From NCBI GenBank assembly GCA_963971575.1, contig OZ020625.1, forward strand, positions 30,390,537-30,454,536: a DNA stretch of 64,000 nt, in the 5' to 3' direction. Each line of letters starts with the position of its first letter. Position 1 is the stretch's first letter. This DNA comes from Liopterus haemorrhoidalis. Its lineage: Eukaryota > Arthropoda > Insecta > Coleoptera > Dytiscidae. The position numbers and the translations under genes were made by a program. Below the pieces are notes generated by a model. It saw only the letters and a list, made by a program, of their open reading frames with translations, made no database searches and had not been told where the DNA came from. This document shows positions 33,532 through 44,453 of the stretch, one piece after another.

Positions 33532-34058
33532 CTAATTTTTATTTTCACTATATTCTGTAAATACATATACTGAACTATGAAAGAACACACAGTAGAAATG
33601 AACAATAGGTTAGATGGCTAAGACAAGATGAGACTTGTCGATGATGAATCACGCCTGTACATTTCACTGATTTGGCCAAAGTTGCGTATACGCACCACAT
33701 AAATTTGAATGATGTACACAGCAACATGACAGATAAAATTTATATTTTTTCAAAATAGGATAATTCATAACAATGTTCTCATACGGTTTGACTATATATA
33801 TATTTTTTATATTACCAACAAGTGTATAGAAAATGCCTGCTTTTATAAATCAGTAAAATCTTCAAAAATTAACCAATTTCAAAATATTTAAAAAAATATA
33901 CTCTTTAAATAAACTGCGAAATAAAATATTCACGAAGTTATTGTATCCTAGTAATGCTTGTAAAATAATTATGCAGTAAAAATAAAACAATTGCTTTCCT
34001 TAAAAAAAATAATTTCTAAAAGGTTGCGTATACGAACCTTTGGCCATTAGTGGGTTAA

Positions 34059-34200
34059 GCTCAATATGGTTGTATCATCCGCATAAAGTATTGATTTAGA
34101 ATCCATGAAGGAGGAGAAGTCATTAATATATATTAGAAATAGTAGTGGGCCACGTACTGAGCCTTGGGGAACGCCGAGAAGAAAAGGAAGGGGTTTTGAT
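34059..34200 (-). pseudogene. non-LTR RT fragment with YADD box
   Basis: Minus-strand translation contains [20 protein letters not shown] and [17 protein letters not shown] is the RT active site. The fragment ends at the piggyBac insertion. It is jockey-like by motif spacing. Confidence 0.7.
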
Positions 34201-34286
34201 TTTTACTGCGAGTGTTGTGATCATTTATCTCACCAAATGTACTGTAATGCGTTAAATTTTTGCGTATAAACAATAAATAATAAAAA

Positions 34287-35309
34287 TTGATGTGAAGTGT
34301 GAATTTTCACACATTTCAGAGTTTCGCAGGTATTTAGTAACTGAATGATGATTATTTGAGATGGCAAAACAACTTTTATGTCAAAATATTTTTTTATGAA
34401 TTTTAATTCGAATGCCTAATACCATTATTTAAGTTTCTAAATATGTGCAGTATTTTTTTTTTTATATAGCAAGGTTCATTAAGATTCTGAAAATTGCGGC
34501 TATGGCTTCTATTGGTTGCTTAGATCATAAGCCCCGCCCTCTGATTTCGTATACATTCAAACATAGAATTAAATTATAATTTAAACACTTCCCACTGGTT
34601 ATTAAATTTACGCTTTTAAAAATTAAATGCAACATTTACCAAAATATAACTAGACTTTTGACAAAATAATTTAAACAAAATAAAAATGCAAAAAAAAAAC
34701 AGAAAAATTAAAATTGACAGGATTCGAACTCTAGTTTGCAAAATACAAACAAACGACGAAATGCACAACGCTATGAGCGCTTACTTATCTACTGTGTTAC
34801 ATAGCGAATTAAATATTTAACATATTTTAGTTAAAAACACAAAAATTGCGTTATTTTCCGAAAACATAATCTGATCAAAAATTCCTGTTGTACTATTCCG
34901 GTTCACACCAATGTACATTACTTAGAATTTTTTCAGATTTTTAGTTTAAACCATCTGGGCTACAGCGTGGGACAAATTTTTTTTTGCACAATTTTGTTAA
35001 AAACCGCATAAAAATAATTTATTTTGCAAAATTAAAATTTTGATCGTTAATCCACGTACTAGGGGCTTTCATTTGATACCCTACACAGAATTTAAAAAAA
35101 AATATTTTTTTTTTCAATGAGCACATATTTGTTTATATTTTTAGGGGGATATGTTTTTTAGAAGTTTTAGTATTTTTTCTATGTGCGGGTCAAAGAGTTG
35201 TATAAGCATGCCAAATTTCAACTCTCTAGGTTTAGCCGTTTGGCTACAATTTTTACCGAAGAGACAGACAGACGGTATAAGGGTTTTTTGGTCATACCTA
35301 CAAAATCCT
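34287..35309 (-). mobile_element. HINE-C, full length with shrunken microsatellite
   Basis: 3' terminus TTGATGTGAAG plus hairpin at the left; 5' terminus ACCTACAAAATCCT at the right. The ACAG tract is only about 12 bp (35262-35273), unlike the ~140 bp in 61118-62173. A tRNA-like module lies at 34716-34797. Confidence 0.8.
34716..34797 (-). promoter_or_regulatory. tRNA-like Pol III module in HINE-C (type 3)
   Basis: The B-box side AGAGTTCGAATCCTG (minus strand, near 34718-34732) is clear. The A-box side (GTAGATAAGTAAGCGC) is weaker. Its remnant also lies at the cut edge of the copy ending at 49801. Confidence 0.4.
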
Positions 35310-35319
35310 AAAAAATAAA

Positions 35320-35940
35320 TAATGAAGACAAAGTCATTATTTTCAGTTTCACAAAAAGATCTCGACAATCCGCTCTGAAAGGAGCACCGGCAATTATTCT
35401 TACAACTTTTCGTTGTAATGCAAAAATTCTGTTTGCTGCAGGTGAATGTCCCCAGATTATTAACCCATAGGTTAGGGACTGAAAAAGGGAGAAATAGGAT
35501 TTTAATACAACATCAGAGCTGACTTCATGCTTCAGATTCCTTATTAGATACACAGTTGAGCGTAGTTTGCAGCTAAGTATATCCACGTATTGATCCCAAA
35601 GAAGATAAGGGTCAACGTGGATACCAAAAATTTTATGGAGAGGGGATTGACAATATCATATTTTCTGGTGCTTAGTAGTAGAGCTTGAGTTGCTTCTTTA
35701 TTTAAAGTTAGCTTATTACAGGCAAAAAAGTTTACACTGTTCACCAGAAAGACATTTTCCATAACAAAAGTATCTAAATCATTTTTACTATATAATAATG
35801 TTGTATCGTCAGCATAGAGAATTGTTTTGGGGTTTGTAGAGAGAGGCAAGTCGTTTACAAATATTAGCAACAGTAGCGGCCCGAGAACTGAACCTTGAGG
35901 CACTCCAAAATGCAAAGGAAGATACTGGGAAGTGCTACTG
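35320..35940 (-). pseudogene. jockey-like non-LTR RT, C-terminal part
   Basis: 35544-35915 reads FGVPQGSVLGPLL and [10 protein letters not shown], followed by the thumb-like segment with LTLNKEATQALLL. After a frame break, 35320-35586 reads LFQSLTYGLIIWGHSPAANR and ALQRKVVRIIAGAPFRADCR, the C-terminal region common in jockey-type ORF2. It is interrupted by frame shifts and is 5'-truncated. It abuts the HINE-C at 35309. Confidence 0.8.
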
Positions 35941-35944
35941 TTAA

Positions 35945-36401
35945 ATTGGGTAATCTACTTTTGGTTAGATATTATGTTAAATACGATAAATAAACGAAAC
36001 TTCCATTTAGTTCCGGTTAAATCAAATGGTTTTAACAAGACACTTCAGTTGATCAATCCATATTTTATTATTGTCATTGATTTAATCTTATTTTTGGTGT
36101 CAGTAGTTTCCATTGTCCCAAAATAAACAAAATAAAAATTGCCTATATTGGAATGCCACGTCTCAATATTCATTATTTCGTTTTTTTTTGGGTCTGAAGG
36201 ATATTTGTAGTCTAGGCAGAGGGTATTTTAATGAAATGTAGCGTGTCCTGGAGCGTCGGATATGACGTCATAGCATCCTTTACTAACACATTTTCATTCA
36301 GACATATATACAACCACAGACATACAAAAGCGTTTCAAATTTACCCTGTATTTTATATTTTTTCGGTCGATACCAATTATGAATTAATATTAATAGTATA
36401 T
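35945..36401. other. AT-rich spacer
   Basis: ORFs at 35932-36126 and 36231-36437 have no supporting features. A TGACGTCA palindrome lies at 36263-36270, by itself not evidence of a promoter. Confidence 0.3.
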
Positions 36402-36793
36402 CGTCGGCTGAAAATAATAAGGTTGTATTACATTTGAGAAAACAAGCTTCAAAAATTTTGACATGGAAAAAACCAATATAAGGTTACAATACAAGGAAGA
36501 TTTTTTTTTAATAACTATACATTGATATATTATTGTCATTAACGCATTATTTTGAAAAGAACAATTTTGAATAATACCATTTTAACAATTTGAAAAATGA
36601 ACATACAATTTTGTGATTAAGAAAAACACGAAACTTAGTACCTTAACGTTACATACAGCTTTGTACTTCAAAGTAATATCGGGGGGAAATTCAGTTTATA
36701 AAGCTTCAGTTTTTAGTCTTCTGAAAATTGTTAGAAAGGTACCAGAAAAGGTAAAAGAAATGTTAGTCACGTATTAAATTTTTATTTGATTAA

Positions 36794-37053
36794 GGCCCGG
36801 TCTTTCCACCTTCAGTTAAAGTTCCAGGTAACTATCTGACAGATAAGGTTATTTGTAACTTCATCTGCTGAATAAATGTCAATACCAGTCAGTGAATCCA
36901 ATACGTCAGTCTCATTATCCGTTAGATAACTATCCGATAGATACATTTGTATAGAAAGAAGGGATGACATTTACTCAGCAGATGAAGTTACAAATAACCT
37001 TATCTGTCAGATAGTTACCTGAAACTTTATCTGAAGGTGGAAAAACCGGGCCT
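36794..37053. mobile_element. PIF/Harbinger-type MITE, 260 bp with long TIRs
   Basis: The termini GGCCCGGTCTTTCCACCTTC and the complement of AAGGTGGAAAAACCGGGCC extend about 80 bp inward (GATAAGGTTATTTGTAACTT on both sides). TAA flanks both ends (36791-36793; 37054-37056), consistent with the 3-bp TWA target of PIF/Harbinger. It has no coding capacity. Confidence 0.8.
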
Positions 37054-37209
37054 TAATAACACAAATTAAACAATATGCCTGCAAAATAATAACAAATTAA
37101 ACATTAATCTTACAAAAAATTAAGATAAATTAAGATAATTTGAACGGAAACTGAAACATTCGAAATAAAAAAAAATAAATAAATTGTATTTTTATTATTT
37201 TCTTGAGAT

Positions 37210-37458
37210 TTACTTTCTTGGCAATATTGTTTCATAATAAGATTTATCCATAGTAGGCATCCAATCCAGCATAGATTTTAAAGCGATTACCTTGTTTTCT
37301 GGTAACGGATTTTTATTTGTAGAAACCTTAATGTCTCTAAATATATTTAACAAGTCTTCAAGGCCTTGTTTTATTCTTTTTAATATTTTTTGTAACCCAG
37401 GTGCCCGAAAAAGATGTTTTATATTAAACATAAAAAATGTTGTCAAACAAACAACCAT
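37210..37458 (-). CDS. hypothetical 82-codon ORF, possible terminal exon
   Basis: The product has a hydrophobic start (MVVCLTTFFMF), then a strongly amphipathic stretch (LQKILKRIKQGLEDLLNIFR), then a charged tail ending LPRK. AATAAA occurs on the minus strand about 15 bases past the stop (plus-strand 37191-37196). The composition looks coding. No family is recognised, no upstream exon was found, and the ORF lies inside the 27-bp inverted repeat. It could be a cargo gene, a host exon or chance. Confidence 0.35.
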   Translation of the reverse strand: MVVCLTTFFMFNIKHLFRAPGLQKILKRIKQGLEDLLNIFRDIKVSTNKNPLPENKVIALKSMLDWMPTMDKSYYETILPRK

Positions 37459-37799
37459 AAATTATGAATTAAAAAAAAAACAATTAAAATACAAGGGTGT
37501 ATGTTTTAACATACAACTATGTTTTGTAAGTTTTTTATTTGTTAAGACATACAACTATGGTTTTGTGCTTTTTTCTCCGACACCGGTAATGCTATCTTAT
37601 GGAAATTATTGGAACAAGTAGGTTACGTGACATACAACTCTATAGTATTGAAAAATGCATTTCACAGAAAATATCACATACAACCTTATTATTTTCAGCC
37701 GACGAAATATCAACCAAGAATGCGAGTTCTTTTCGAAAATATAAAATTGCAGAAAAATATTTATTTATGTAATGCGGTTACTGAAATTTGATTGATTAC

Positions 37800-38149
37800 T
37801 AACCAAAACAACAAAGATCTAATCTTGGTTATTCTCGGTGTCTTACCCTCCTCCATTTTTTTGTGGACCGAAACTGTCCTCTGTTCAAATAATCTAAGAT
37901 AAATTCATCACCATCGCGGTAGGTTACAGAGGGGGGAGGGGCTAAAGTTATCCTTTTGAATTATCTCCCTTATTATTGACAGCAAAAATGTACATGACAA
38001 AATAATTTATAATAAGAAAACAATTTTATTTCTATATAATTTGTGGTTTTCGTCCTTAACCGCAAAACTCGTACGAGGGTTTTTATTTTTTATTTTTATT
38101 GTACGTCGGAAAATCAACAGAGATAAATCTGTACAACAGATAGTAAGTG
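37800..38149. other. AT-rich spacer
   Basis: No supported gene. A TTATTGACAGCAAAAAT word near 37971 echoes the 149-bp repeat at 21500-21905. Confidence 0.3.
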
Positions 38150-38275
38150 ATTAGAGAGAGGCAAGTCATTTAAAAATATTAGCAACAGTAGCGGCCCGAG
38201 AACTGAACCTTGAGGTACTCAAAAATGCAAAGGAAGATACTGGGAAGTGCTACTGTTAAATTGTTCACTACATGC
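38150..38275 (-). pseudogene. RT scrap, same family as 35320-35940
   Basis: Minus-strand text from the VPQGS(V)LGPLLLLIF region matches 35830-35940 almost base for base, including AAATGCAAAGGAAGATACTG. Only this block is present, truncated on both sides. Confidence 0.65.
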
Positions 38276-38345
38276 ATAAAATGGTACATTGATAATTTCC
38301 AAAAATAATAATTTAATAATGTAGTATCCAAGTTGAAAAAAAAAA

Positions 38346-38942
38346 TCAGCTGTGGCCACCACTGGACCGACCGCCATCATAAAGTACTTATATAAATTAC
38401 ATTCTAGCAGCAGAGTAGAAATAACTTGACCTAATATTTTCTAACAGAGATATTATTTATCATGACCATGAAACGTTACATATAAATATGAAAAAATTGA
38501 GACTTGGAAAAAATTTCGAAAAATTTTACAGAAATTATTCGAAATATTTCGTTTTATCAAAAAACGTCTCAAATAAAAGTTATTAGTTATTGCTTTTATA
38601 GCAACTTTTGTTCAATAATTTTTTTCGAAATATTTTTCTGTTGTGGAATATTCACAAAAATCTTAAAATCGACACGAGTAAACTCCCATTTTTAGTCAAA
38701 TGATTTTTACCAAAAGTTGATCAATTCGTGCCATTGATGGCAGAAACTTAAATATGAAGTTTCATAAAAATCCTTTCAGCAGAATTTGCTCTGCACGTGT
38801 ACATAGACAGACAGACCGACAGACATCATGTTAAAAATAGTGAAAACGTTATGTAGGGACCTCAATTCGTGGAGATCCATCGAAATCTCGAAATCTCAAA
38901 ATCGGTATGATCACAATACCTCCCTTATATATGTTGACGGGT
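38346..38942 (-). mobile_element. HINE-A, full length, tiny microsatellite
   Basis: 3' terminus TCAGCTGTGGCC at the left, 5' terminus TTGACGGGTAAAAA at the right (GGCGGTCGGT decayed). The ACAG tract is only about 16 bp (38807-38824). Confidence 0.75.
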
Positions 38943-38949
38943 AAAAATG

Positions 38950-40567
38950 AAAAACTTTTAACGACTGAAAAAAGCAAGGTCAATTATTCCAATATAAAAT
39001 GTAAATTTAGCTGAAAATTCGATTTTAATATCTGTATTTAAATTTTTAAACTGGAAAGACAGTGTTTAATTCAAAATTTTATTGGACTATGCAAATCGTT
39101 ATGATTAAATTTTCATCGAAAACATACAATTTCCATAAAAAATAACATTTTGAATCTAATTTCGTGACCGTCTTAAGGGAGCAATGAATGAAAATGTTTG
39201 GAATCACTGATGTAAACAGTGATTATCAGATGATTTACAGACTAAACCTTGGCCAGAACAAGAAATTTCTTGTTTATGGAAACTGAATTCGTAATGTTGA
39301 CTCTGCTTTATGTCTTGGAAATTTGGAATTATTGCCTGAAATTTTAAAGGGGGAAAAAATGAAAACTGTTAGGATTGTGTATAGATTTGTTCCTGGGTTG
39401 TTGGCCGACCAAGTTCAAAAACATCATCGCTGCTCTTGTTAATTTAATACTTTCTCCGTCCGAAAATATGGTATACATTTTAATTTTTTTCTTGTCCGAA
39501 AATATTATATACATTTACAGTTTTAATTAATTTGAATGATTTTATTTATGAAATAATTACAAATATCTAGACAAACAATCAGCTGTGGGGTTCTAGGGCA
39601 CTAACCCCCGGGACATTTACCCCCGTCAACAACCCCTGTGCCATTAATCCCCCGTACCAATAACCCACGGGCCATTAACCGGTTCAAATAAGTTTTCAGG
39701 GTGAGGATAGATCTGTTAATCAGTTTAGTTATTTTAATTCTGGAAACTGTATGTTGTTAACTATTTTACTAACTATATTAACGAAAGTATGAAGTACAAT
39801 GTATTAGAATAGATAAGACAGAATAATATTCGATATTTAGTAATCGCATAATTTTAATTGGGTTAAATCTTGAAGTATTAAATACCCAGATGTCATTTTA
39901 ATATATTATTTCTTTATATAAGTGATTATTATAGGATGAAAGTATTTTTTTTTTATCATCATGACTGTCTTCTGCTGTTTTTCTTGCAGTAAAAATGCTA
40001 ATTTTAAGACGTATTTCAAAAAAAATTTAAAAATTATGATAAAAGTATTCATCAGCGCCTCTCTCGAACAACGAAACAACTACCGACATTCAAATTTAGG
40101 AGGCAATTCCTTCGCATTACTGAATTATAACAAGTATAGGTGAAATTTTAGTGATTAAATAAATTAAAAAACGACTGTAATATATTTACATGTAAACCAA
40201 ATTATTTACAAAAAAACTGAAAATTATAAATACCTTTTTAAATATTTAACGTTTAAATTTAATAACGTAAAAGATTACTACAACGAATATATTATTACAA
40301 CGAAAATCGGGAAATTTCACATTGTTACTCTAAATTTAAAAGTTTAAACTAAATTTCCAAGTGACATAATTAATAGTGAATCCTATGCAACAATATTTAA
40401 CTATTTTATTAATTTTTCTCTATTTTATTCAAAATCCATGTATTCTTTATAGTGAAATAAAATATTATTGTTACGTTTAAATGGTACAAACGTAAATTAA
40501 TTAACCGATTGGGATAAAACTACATTGTATGTATAGATTAGAACTTCCCGAGTGTTATTGGCTATAC
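38950..40567. other. unique AT-rich DNA
   Basis: No convincing gene. At 39475-39525 the word TTGTCCGAAAATAT is locally repeated. At 39585-39680 is a C-rich patch of degenerate ~18-20-bp repeats of the form CATTAACCCCCGG. The ORF at 39961-40143 lacks support. Confidence 0.35.
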
Positions 40568-40613
40568 CAGTGTTTCTCAACCGGAGTGCCACGACATTCT
40601 CACCGGGGTGTCA
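40568..40613 (+). mobile_element. hAT-type terminus (solo)
   Basis: CAGTGTTTCTCAACCGGAGT followed by GCCACGACATTCTCACCGG is a hAT terminal pattern. It is joined directly to a Helitron-type end. Confidence 0.45.
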
Positions 40614-40745
40614 CCAGAGCGAAGCGACGAGTTGTATAATCGACAAGTGCGGCAAAATGCCTTATTATATTAAAACGAGTCGTGAAGCGACGAGTTTTGT
40701 CAATGTAGGGGGAGAAGCCCGGTGTAGCCGGGCTGAGGCCCCTAG
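40614..40745 (+). mobile_element. Helitron-type 3' end, copy 2
   Basis: It shares about 125 bp with 18727-18851 (CGACAAGTGCGGCAAAATGC; TATTAAAACGAGTCG). It ends in a perfect 7-bp stem hairpin (AGCCCGG-TGTAG-CCGGGCT, 40716-40734), then GAGGCCC and CTAG at 40742-40745, then T. GAAGCGACGAGTT words repeat inside. Confidence 0.6.
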
Positions 40746-40749
40746 TTAT

Positions 40750-41362
40750 AGTATATTGTGTAACAGCCTACTCTTTGTTCGAAGGAGGAATTAATTTTAA
40801 TACTTTAAATAATTGTCAAATAACAATTAATTACAAAAAATTAAATTAAATGTGTAGTATTATTTAATTTATATTAACCAATCGGAAAATACTTTCTGCG
40901 CTAGAGCGGAAAGTATTTTTCGATTGGGTTGACTTGGGTACAAAACACTTCTCAGCAAACACCAATTTTCCACTTTGCTATGGCAACAGGAAACGATAGC
41001 TTTCTGATAGGTGAGTAGAAAAAAGAATATTAAAATATCTTTAACCATCTCCTCGAATTTTACCTGACTTTATAACGGTATTTCTAGTAAAGGGTAGGTA
41101 AATATCGATGTACAAGTATAGTGATACTCTGTGATATCTTATTTAGTACAAAGCCTAACAAATATTAATTTAAGTTTATCTTATAATGGCTTTTGAAGTA
41201 TGGCCTGTAGGCACGCTAGTAACTGCTTATTCAGCCTCAAATGAACTATCATAATTTATTTCATAAACATAAATTTTACTAAATGGCTAAACTCAATTAA
41301 ATCGTTGACGTATTTTAAAATGAGTTTCTGAAATATATCTCAGGGCCGTATTTCGCAAAAAT
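40750..41362. other. unique DNA with a strong hairpin and an X-box-like word
   Basis: Apart from the hairpin at 40877-40927, GTTGCCATAGCAAA on the minus strand (about 40977-40990) is one base off the RFX X-box consensus. AG|GTGAGTAG near 41013 could be a splice donor. No ORF supports a gene, so this is only suggestive. Confidence 0.3.
40877..40927. repeat. 51-bp imperfect palindrome (hairpin)
   Basis: The arms CCAATCGGAAAATACTTTC and GAAAGTATTTTTCGATTGG pair with one mismatch. The inner TGCGCTAGAGCGG extends the stem to about 22 bp. Confidence 0.75.
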
Positions 41363-41365
41363 ATA

Positions 41366-42262
41366 CGACGTGTGTCAATTAAGTAACCCGACTGATTTTT
41401 TATTTTTTTTTTATTCAAATAGAATTACAATTCAATATAGTCTCCCTCAAAATAACTTCCTTGGGAAGCCACACAGCGCTGGAGACGGTCCTTCCAATCC
41501 TCATAGCAGTGCTGGAACTCGGATACTGGAATAACTTTCAGCTGGTCGATTACGGACGTTTGAATGTTTTCGAGTGTCCCAAAATGACGTCCCTTGAGGT
41601 GATTTTTCAATCTTGGGAAGAGGAAAAAGTCACAAGGACTTAAGTCAGGCGAATAAGGAGGCTGAGGAGCCACAGGAATGTTTTTACTGGCCAAAAACTC
41701 GTTTATTGAAATTGCTGTGTAACAAGGCGTATTGTCATTCCCAATTCATTAGTCAAAATCTGATGAACGGTAGTGTGAGTCAAATTCAACTCTTCCCCGA
41801 TCTTTCTGACTGTCAACTGACGATCTGAACGCACAAGATCCAGGATTCTGTCAACATTTTCATTGGTTAATGAAGATGAAGGCCTTCCGCTGCCTGATTC
41901 ATCTTCAATCAACTCTCTTCCTTCTGAAAATGCCTTAAACCACCAAAAAACCTGGGTCCTTGACAAAACACTGTCTCCGTAGGCCTGCTGATGTTTTGCA
42001 AAAGTTTCTGTTGCACTGTGCCCAAGTCTGAAGCAAAACCTGATAGCACACCGTTGCTCGAATGTCAGTCATTTTTAGAACGTACTAGAAAAAACTGTTT
42101 CACGAAAAAAATCGCTACGGACAACAAAATTACTCTAGCGAGTTCAAACTCGTACTGAAAGCGTATCACATGTTCACCTGCGCCCCTCCAACTCCCGCGG
42201 CCCAAAATATTGCCAGATCAAACGCTTTGTTGCCAGTCCGGTTTATTAATTTACACACCTCG
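41366..42262 (-). mobile_element. mariner-like element M5, internally deleted
   Basis: 897 bp between TA dinucleotides (41364-41365; 42263-42264). Termini are CGACGTGTGTCAATTAAGTA and the complement of TATTAATTTACACACCTCG. Transposase ends only. Partial relatives lie at 12718-12970 and 43280-43508; the flanking word GTTACGGACTTAAACT follows both this copy and the one ending at 43508. Confidence 0.85.
41425..42063 (-). pseudogene. mariner transposase, N- and C-terminal parts (M5)
   Basis: The N-terminal part (41703-42063) includes FEQRCAIRFCFRLGHSA, RTQVFWWFKAFSEGRE and SGRPSSSLTNENVDRIL, i.e. the HTH and linker. The C-terminal part (41425-41694) includes APQPPYSPDLSPCDFFLFPR with the third catalytic Asp and ends YFEGDYIEL. 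The junction near 41700 deletes the middle with the first two catalytic Asp. The initiating ATG near 42071 is one frame off. Confidence 0.8.
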
Positions 42263-42299
42263 TAGTTACGGACTTAAACTTATTTAATTCAGATTTTCT

Positions 42300-42672
42300 G
42301 ACTCTTCATACAGGAGTTCCTCAAGGCTCCATCCTGGGACCTTTACTATTCCTCATTTTTATAAATGATTTTCCAATTTTTATTGATCAAACCAGTATCT
42401 TATACGCTGACGACACAACTTTTATTGTTAAATCTGCATGTCTGAACAACACCATTTCAATAACCGAATCTTTGGTAAAAAATACTGGTTTGACACCAAT
42501 AAACTATCCCTCAACCTTGAAAAGACCCAAAAAATGTTGATTACCTTGCGCAAACATAATTTTGATAACACAGATAATGTCAAATTTCTTGGTGTACATG
42601 TGGACTCTAATCTTACATGGAACCACCATGTTAACATCCTTTCCGGCAGATTTTGTTCCATAACCTTTCTCT
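42300..42672 (+). pseudogene. jockey-like RT fragment
   Basis: Plus-strand text reads HTGVPQGSILGPLLFLIFIN and [12 protein letters not shown], a frame break, then KLSLNLEKTQKMLI and FLGVHVDSNLTWNHHV. These are RT palm (YADD) and thumb landmarks of jockey-type elements. It is cut on the right by the MITE at 42676. Confidence 0.75.
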
Positions 42673-42675
42673 TAT

Positions 42676-43275
42676 ACCCTTTTCACACTAGATCTTTAAG
42701 ATCGGATGTTAAAGTGAATGTATCTTTAAACGCTAATGTGAAACCGTATGGCCTCGTCTAAATACAAGCGATGTTTAAGACAGAGATCTGCGTCTTAAAC
42801 ATCGACCGCATTGCCAACTTTATTACTATTATAAAAAAATACTCCTTGAATTTGTGCTGTCAACATTTTATATTATCATAAACAAGAATACTGTATTATA
42901 TCGACGTTATAAGAAGTTTATACTTATTGTTATAATAAAATTATTTATTTTAATAATGTGTTTAATAAAATACAGAGCTACAATAATTGAGATAAAATGT
43001 ATCGACTTACATGTTAATACAGGTGTAATATATTCTTTATTGTAGTGTCTTTATTGTAGAATGAAATGAAATATCCATATTTGTTTATAATAATTCAAAA
43101 TGTGCGTCTGCGCAGACAGTTCAAAACTGGTAATTTAATGACGGTAACTTAAGGATAAAATAACTGTAGCTGATGACAGCACCGGAGATTTAAACATCAA
43201 GTGTGAAAGCATACCGATGTTAAACATCCGTGAACTTTAAGTTCACTCGTCTTAAAGTTCTAGTGTGAAAAGGGT
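42676..43275 (+). mobile_element. 600-bp MITE, ACCCTTTTCACACTAG family, copy 1
   Basis: The terminal inverted repeats ACCCTTTTCACACTAG continue as ATCTTTAAGA / AACTTTAAGA. A second, inner inverted pair (GTTTAAGACAGAGATCTGCG type) is present on the left. The 63-codon ORF at 42854-43045 is identical in copy 2, but this reflects overall identity, not coding evidence. The superfamily is not assigned; TATA flanks the termini. Confidence 0.75.
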
Positions 43276-43279
43276 ATAA

Positions 43280-43508
43280 GTCTGAAGCAAAACCTGATAA
43301 CACACCGTTGCTCGAATGTCACTCATTTTTAGAACGCACTAGAAAAAACTGTGTCACAAAAAAAATCGCTACGGACAACAAAATTACTCTAGCGAGTTCA
43401 AACTCATACTGAAGCTGTATCATATGTTCACCTGTCAAGTCCCGCGTCCTAAATGTTGCCAGATCAAACGCTATATTGCCAGTCCAGTTACTTAATTTAC
43501 ACACCTCG
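43280..43508 (-). mobile_element. M5-family mariner right part
   Basis: It matches the last ~230 bp of the M5 element at 41366-42262 (complement of ACACACCTCG at the right, CGAGCAACGG coding start inside). The left side is cut at the MITE boundary. Confidence 0.7.
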
Positions 43509-43519
43509 TAGTTACGGAC

Positions 43520-44440
43520 TTAAACTAAAACAAAAACCGCCACGGATGTTCATAACTTGTAATTATAAAAGTAACCTAATAAATAATTCTGTCTAAATCC
43601 AGCTTTGTCTATATATATAAAGCCGATCTATTTAATCAGTCTATAGATTTTGGATTACCATCAGGTCCCTTTAAGCCAGGATTACAGAACCGATCTGAAT
43701 TATTTTATGAGCTACTTTAGGGCTTTGGTATGCTAATAAGGGATTCATAATTTAGACGCAAGATATCAATAGAATTTCCGATTTATGGACAAAAATTTCA
43801 AGATGGCCGTTTTATCTTTTTATGGTTATTGTTTTAAAATTATATTTTTAAATCTAAGTGGGAAGGAGTGTTTACAAATTCCTGACAATAAAAATTTGTA
43901 AACAATTAGAAAATTTCATACTTTGAAAAGATCAAAAGAGAACTGATTTGTGTTCTATTTTTGGAATACTTACAGATATTTTCGGAATTAATGTTTTTAA
44001 TAAATAATACTCATTGTCTAGACCAGTGTTTTTCAAACTATTAAAAGAACAGGAAAGATATCTTATATTTTAGAGTAGTAATTTTTTTTTTCCAGAAATT
44101 TTTATTATTTATAACTACAAAATATAATTTCGATCATTATTTATTAGGGCTTCCCAATGTTGTACTAATTTTTCGATACCCTCTCTACAAAAGTTTTCTG
44201 GTTTTGACTTAAAATAATTGATCAGGTGATTTTTGATTTAGTTTGATCAATTTGTTTGTTATTTAATTGAACAATTTATTGGTAACTTTTGAAACAAAAT
44301 AATCATTTTACACACATCAATTTATTTATCAATATTGTTGAAAACTTTTACATTACCAACTGTAGAACATGTTGACATATTTATCAAAATGAAAATATTG
44401 AAAAAATCTTCACAAAGTTACGAGCTGTGATCAAAAAAAG
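43520..44440. other. unique AT-rich DNA
   Basis: CCAGTGTTTTTCAAACTATT near 44030 could be a decayed hAT end. No gene is supported. Confidence 0.35.
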
Positions 44441-44453
44441 AAATAACCTAAAA

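Larger units (their letters stand above)
32550..34054 (-). mobile_element. piggyBac-like element, degenerate (second family)
   Basis: TTAA at 32546-32549 and 34055-34058. Termini CCCACAAATG and CATTAGTGGG are near-perfect inverted repeats. The interior contains a C-terminal transposase remnant. The left TTAA overlaps the Harbinger target site, so the two elements abut exactly. The element also interrupts an RT fossil that resumes at 34059. Confidence 0.75.
36402..37704. repeat. 27-bp perfect inverted repeat enclosing ~1.25 kb
   Basis: The 27-base arms at 36402-36428 (starting CGTCGGCTGAAAATAATAAG) and 37678-37704 are exact reverse complements. Similarity outside the arms is weak (an ATAT-TCGTCGG extension). 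Between them lie a MITE (36794-37053) and the minus-strand ORF 37210-37458. It could be the eroded termini of a transposon; no target duplication is evident. Confidence 0.6.

Noticed and set aside
37292..37621. 109-codon plus-strand ORF opposite 37210-37458
   Set aside because: Low-complexity Phe/Asn/Lys text without features; the minus frame looks more protein-like.
42854..43045. 63-codon ORF identical at 42854 and 50027
   Set aside because: Identity extends across the whole noncoding MITE, so it is not evidence of coding constraint.
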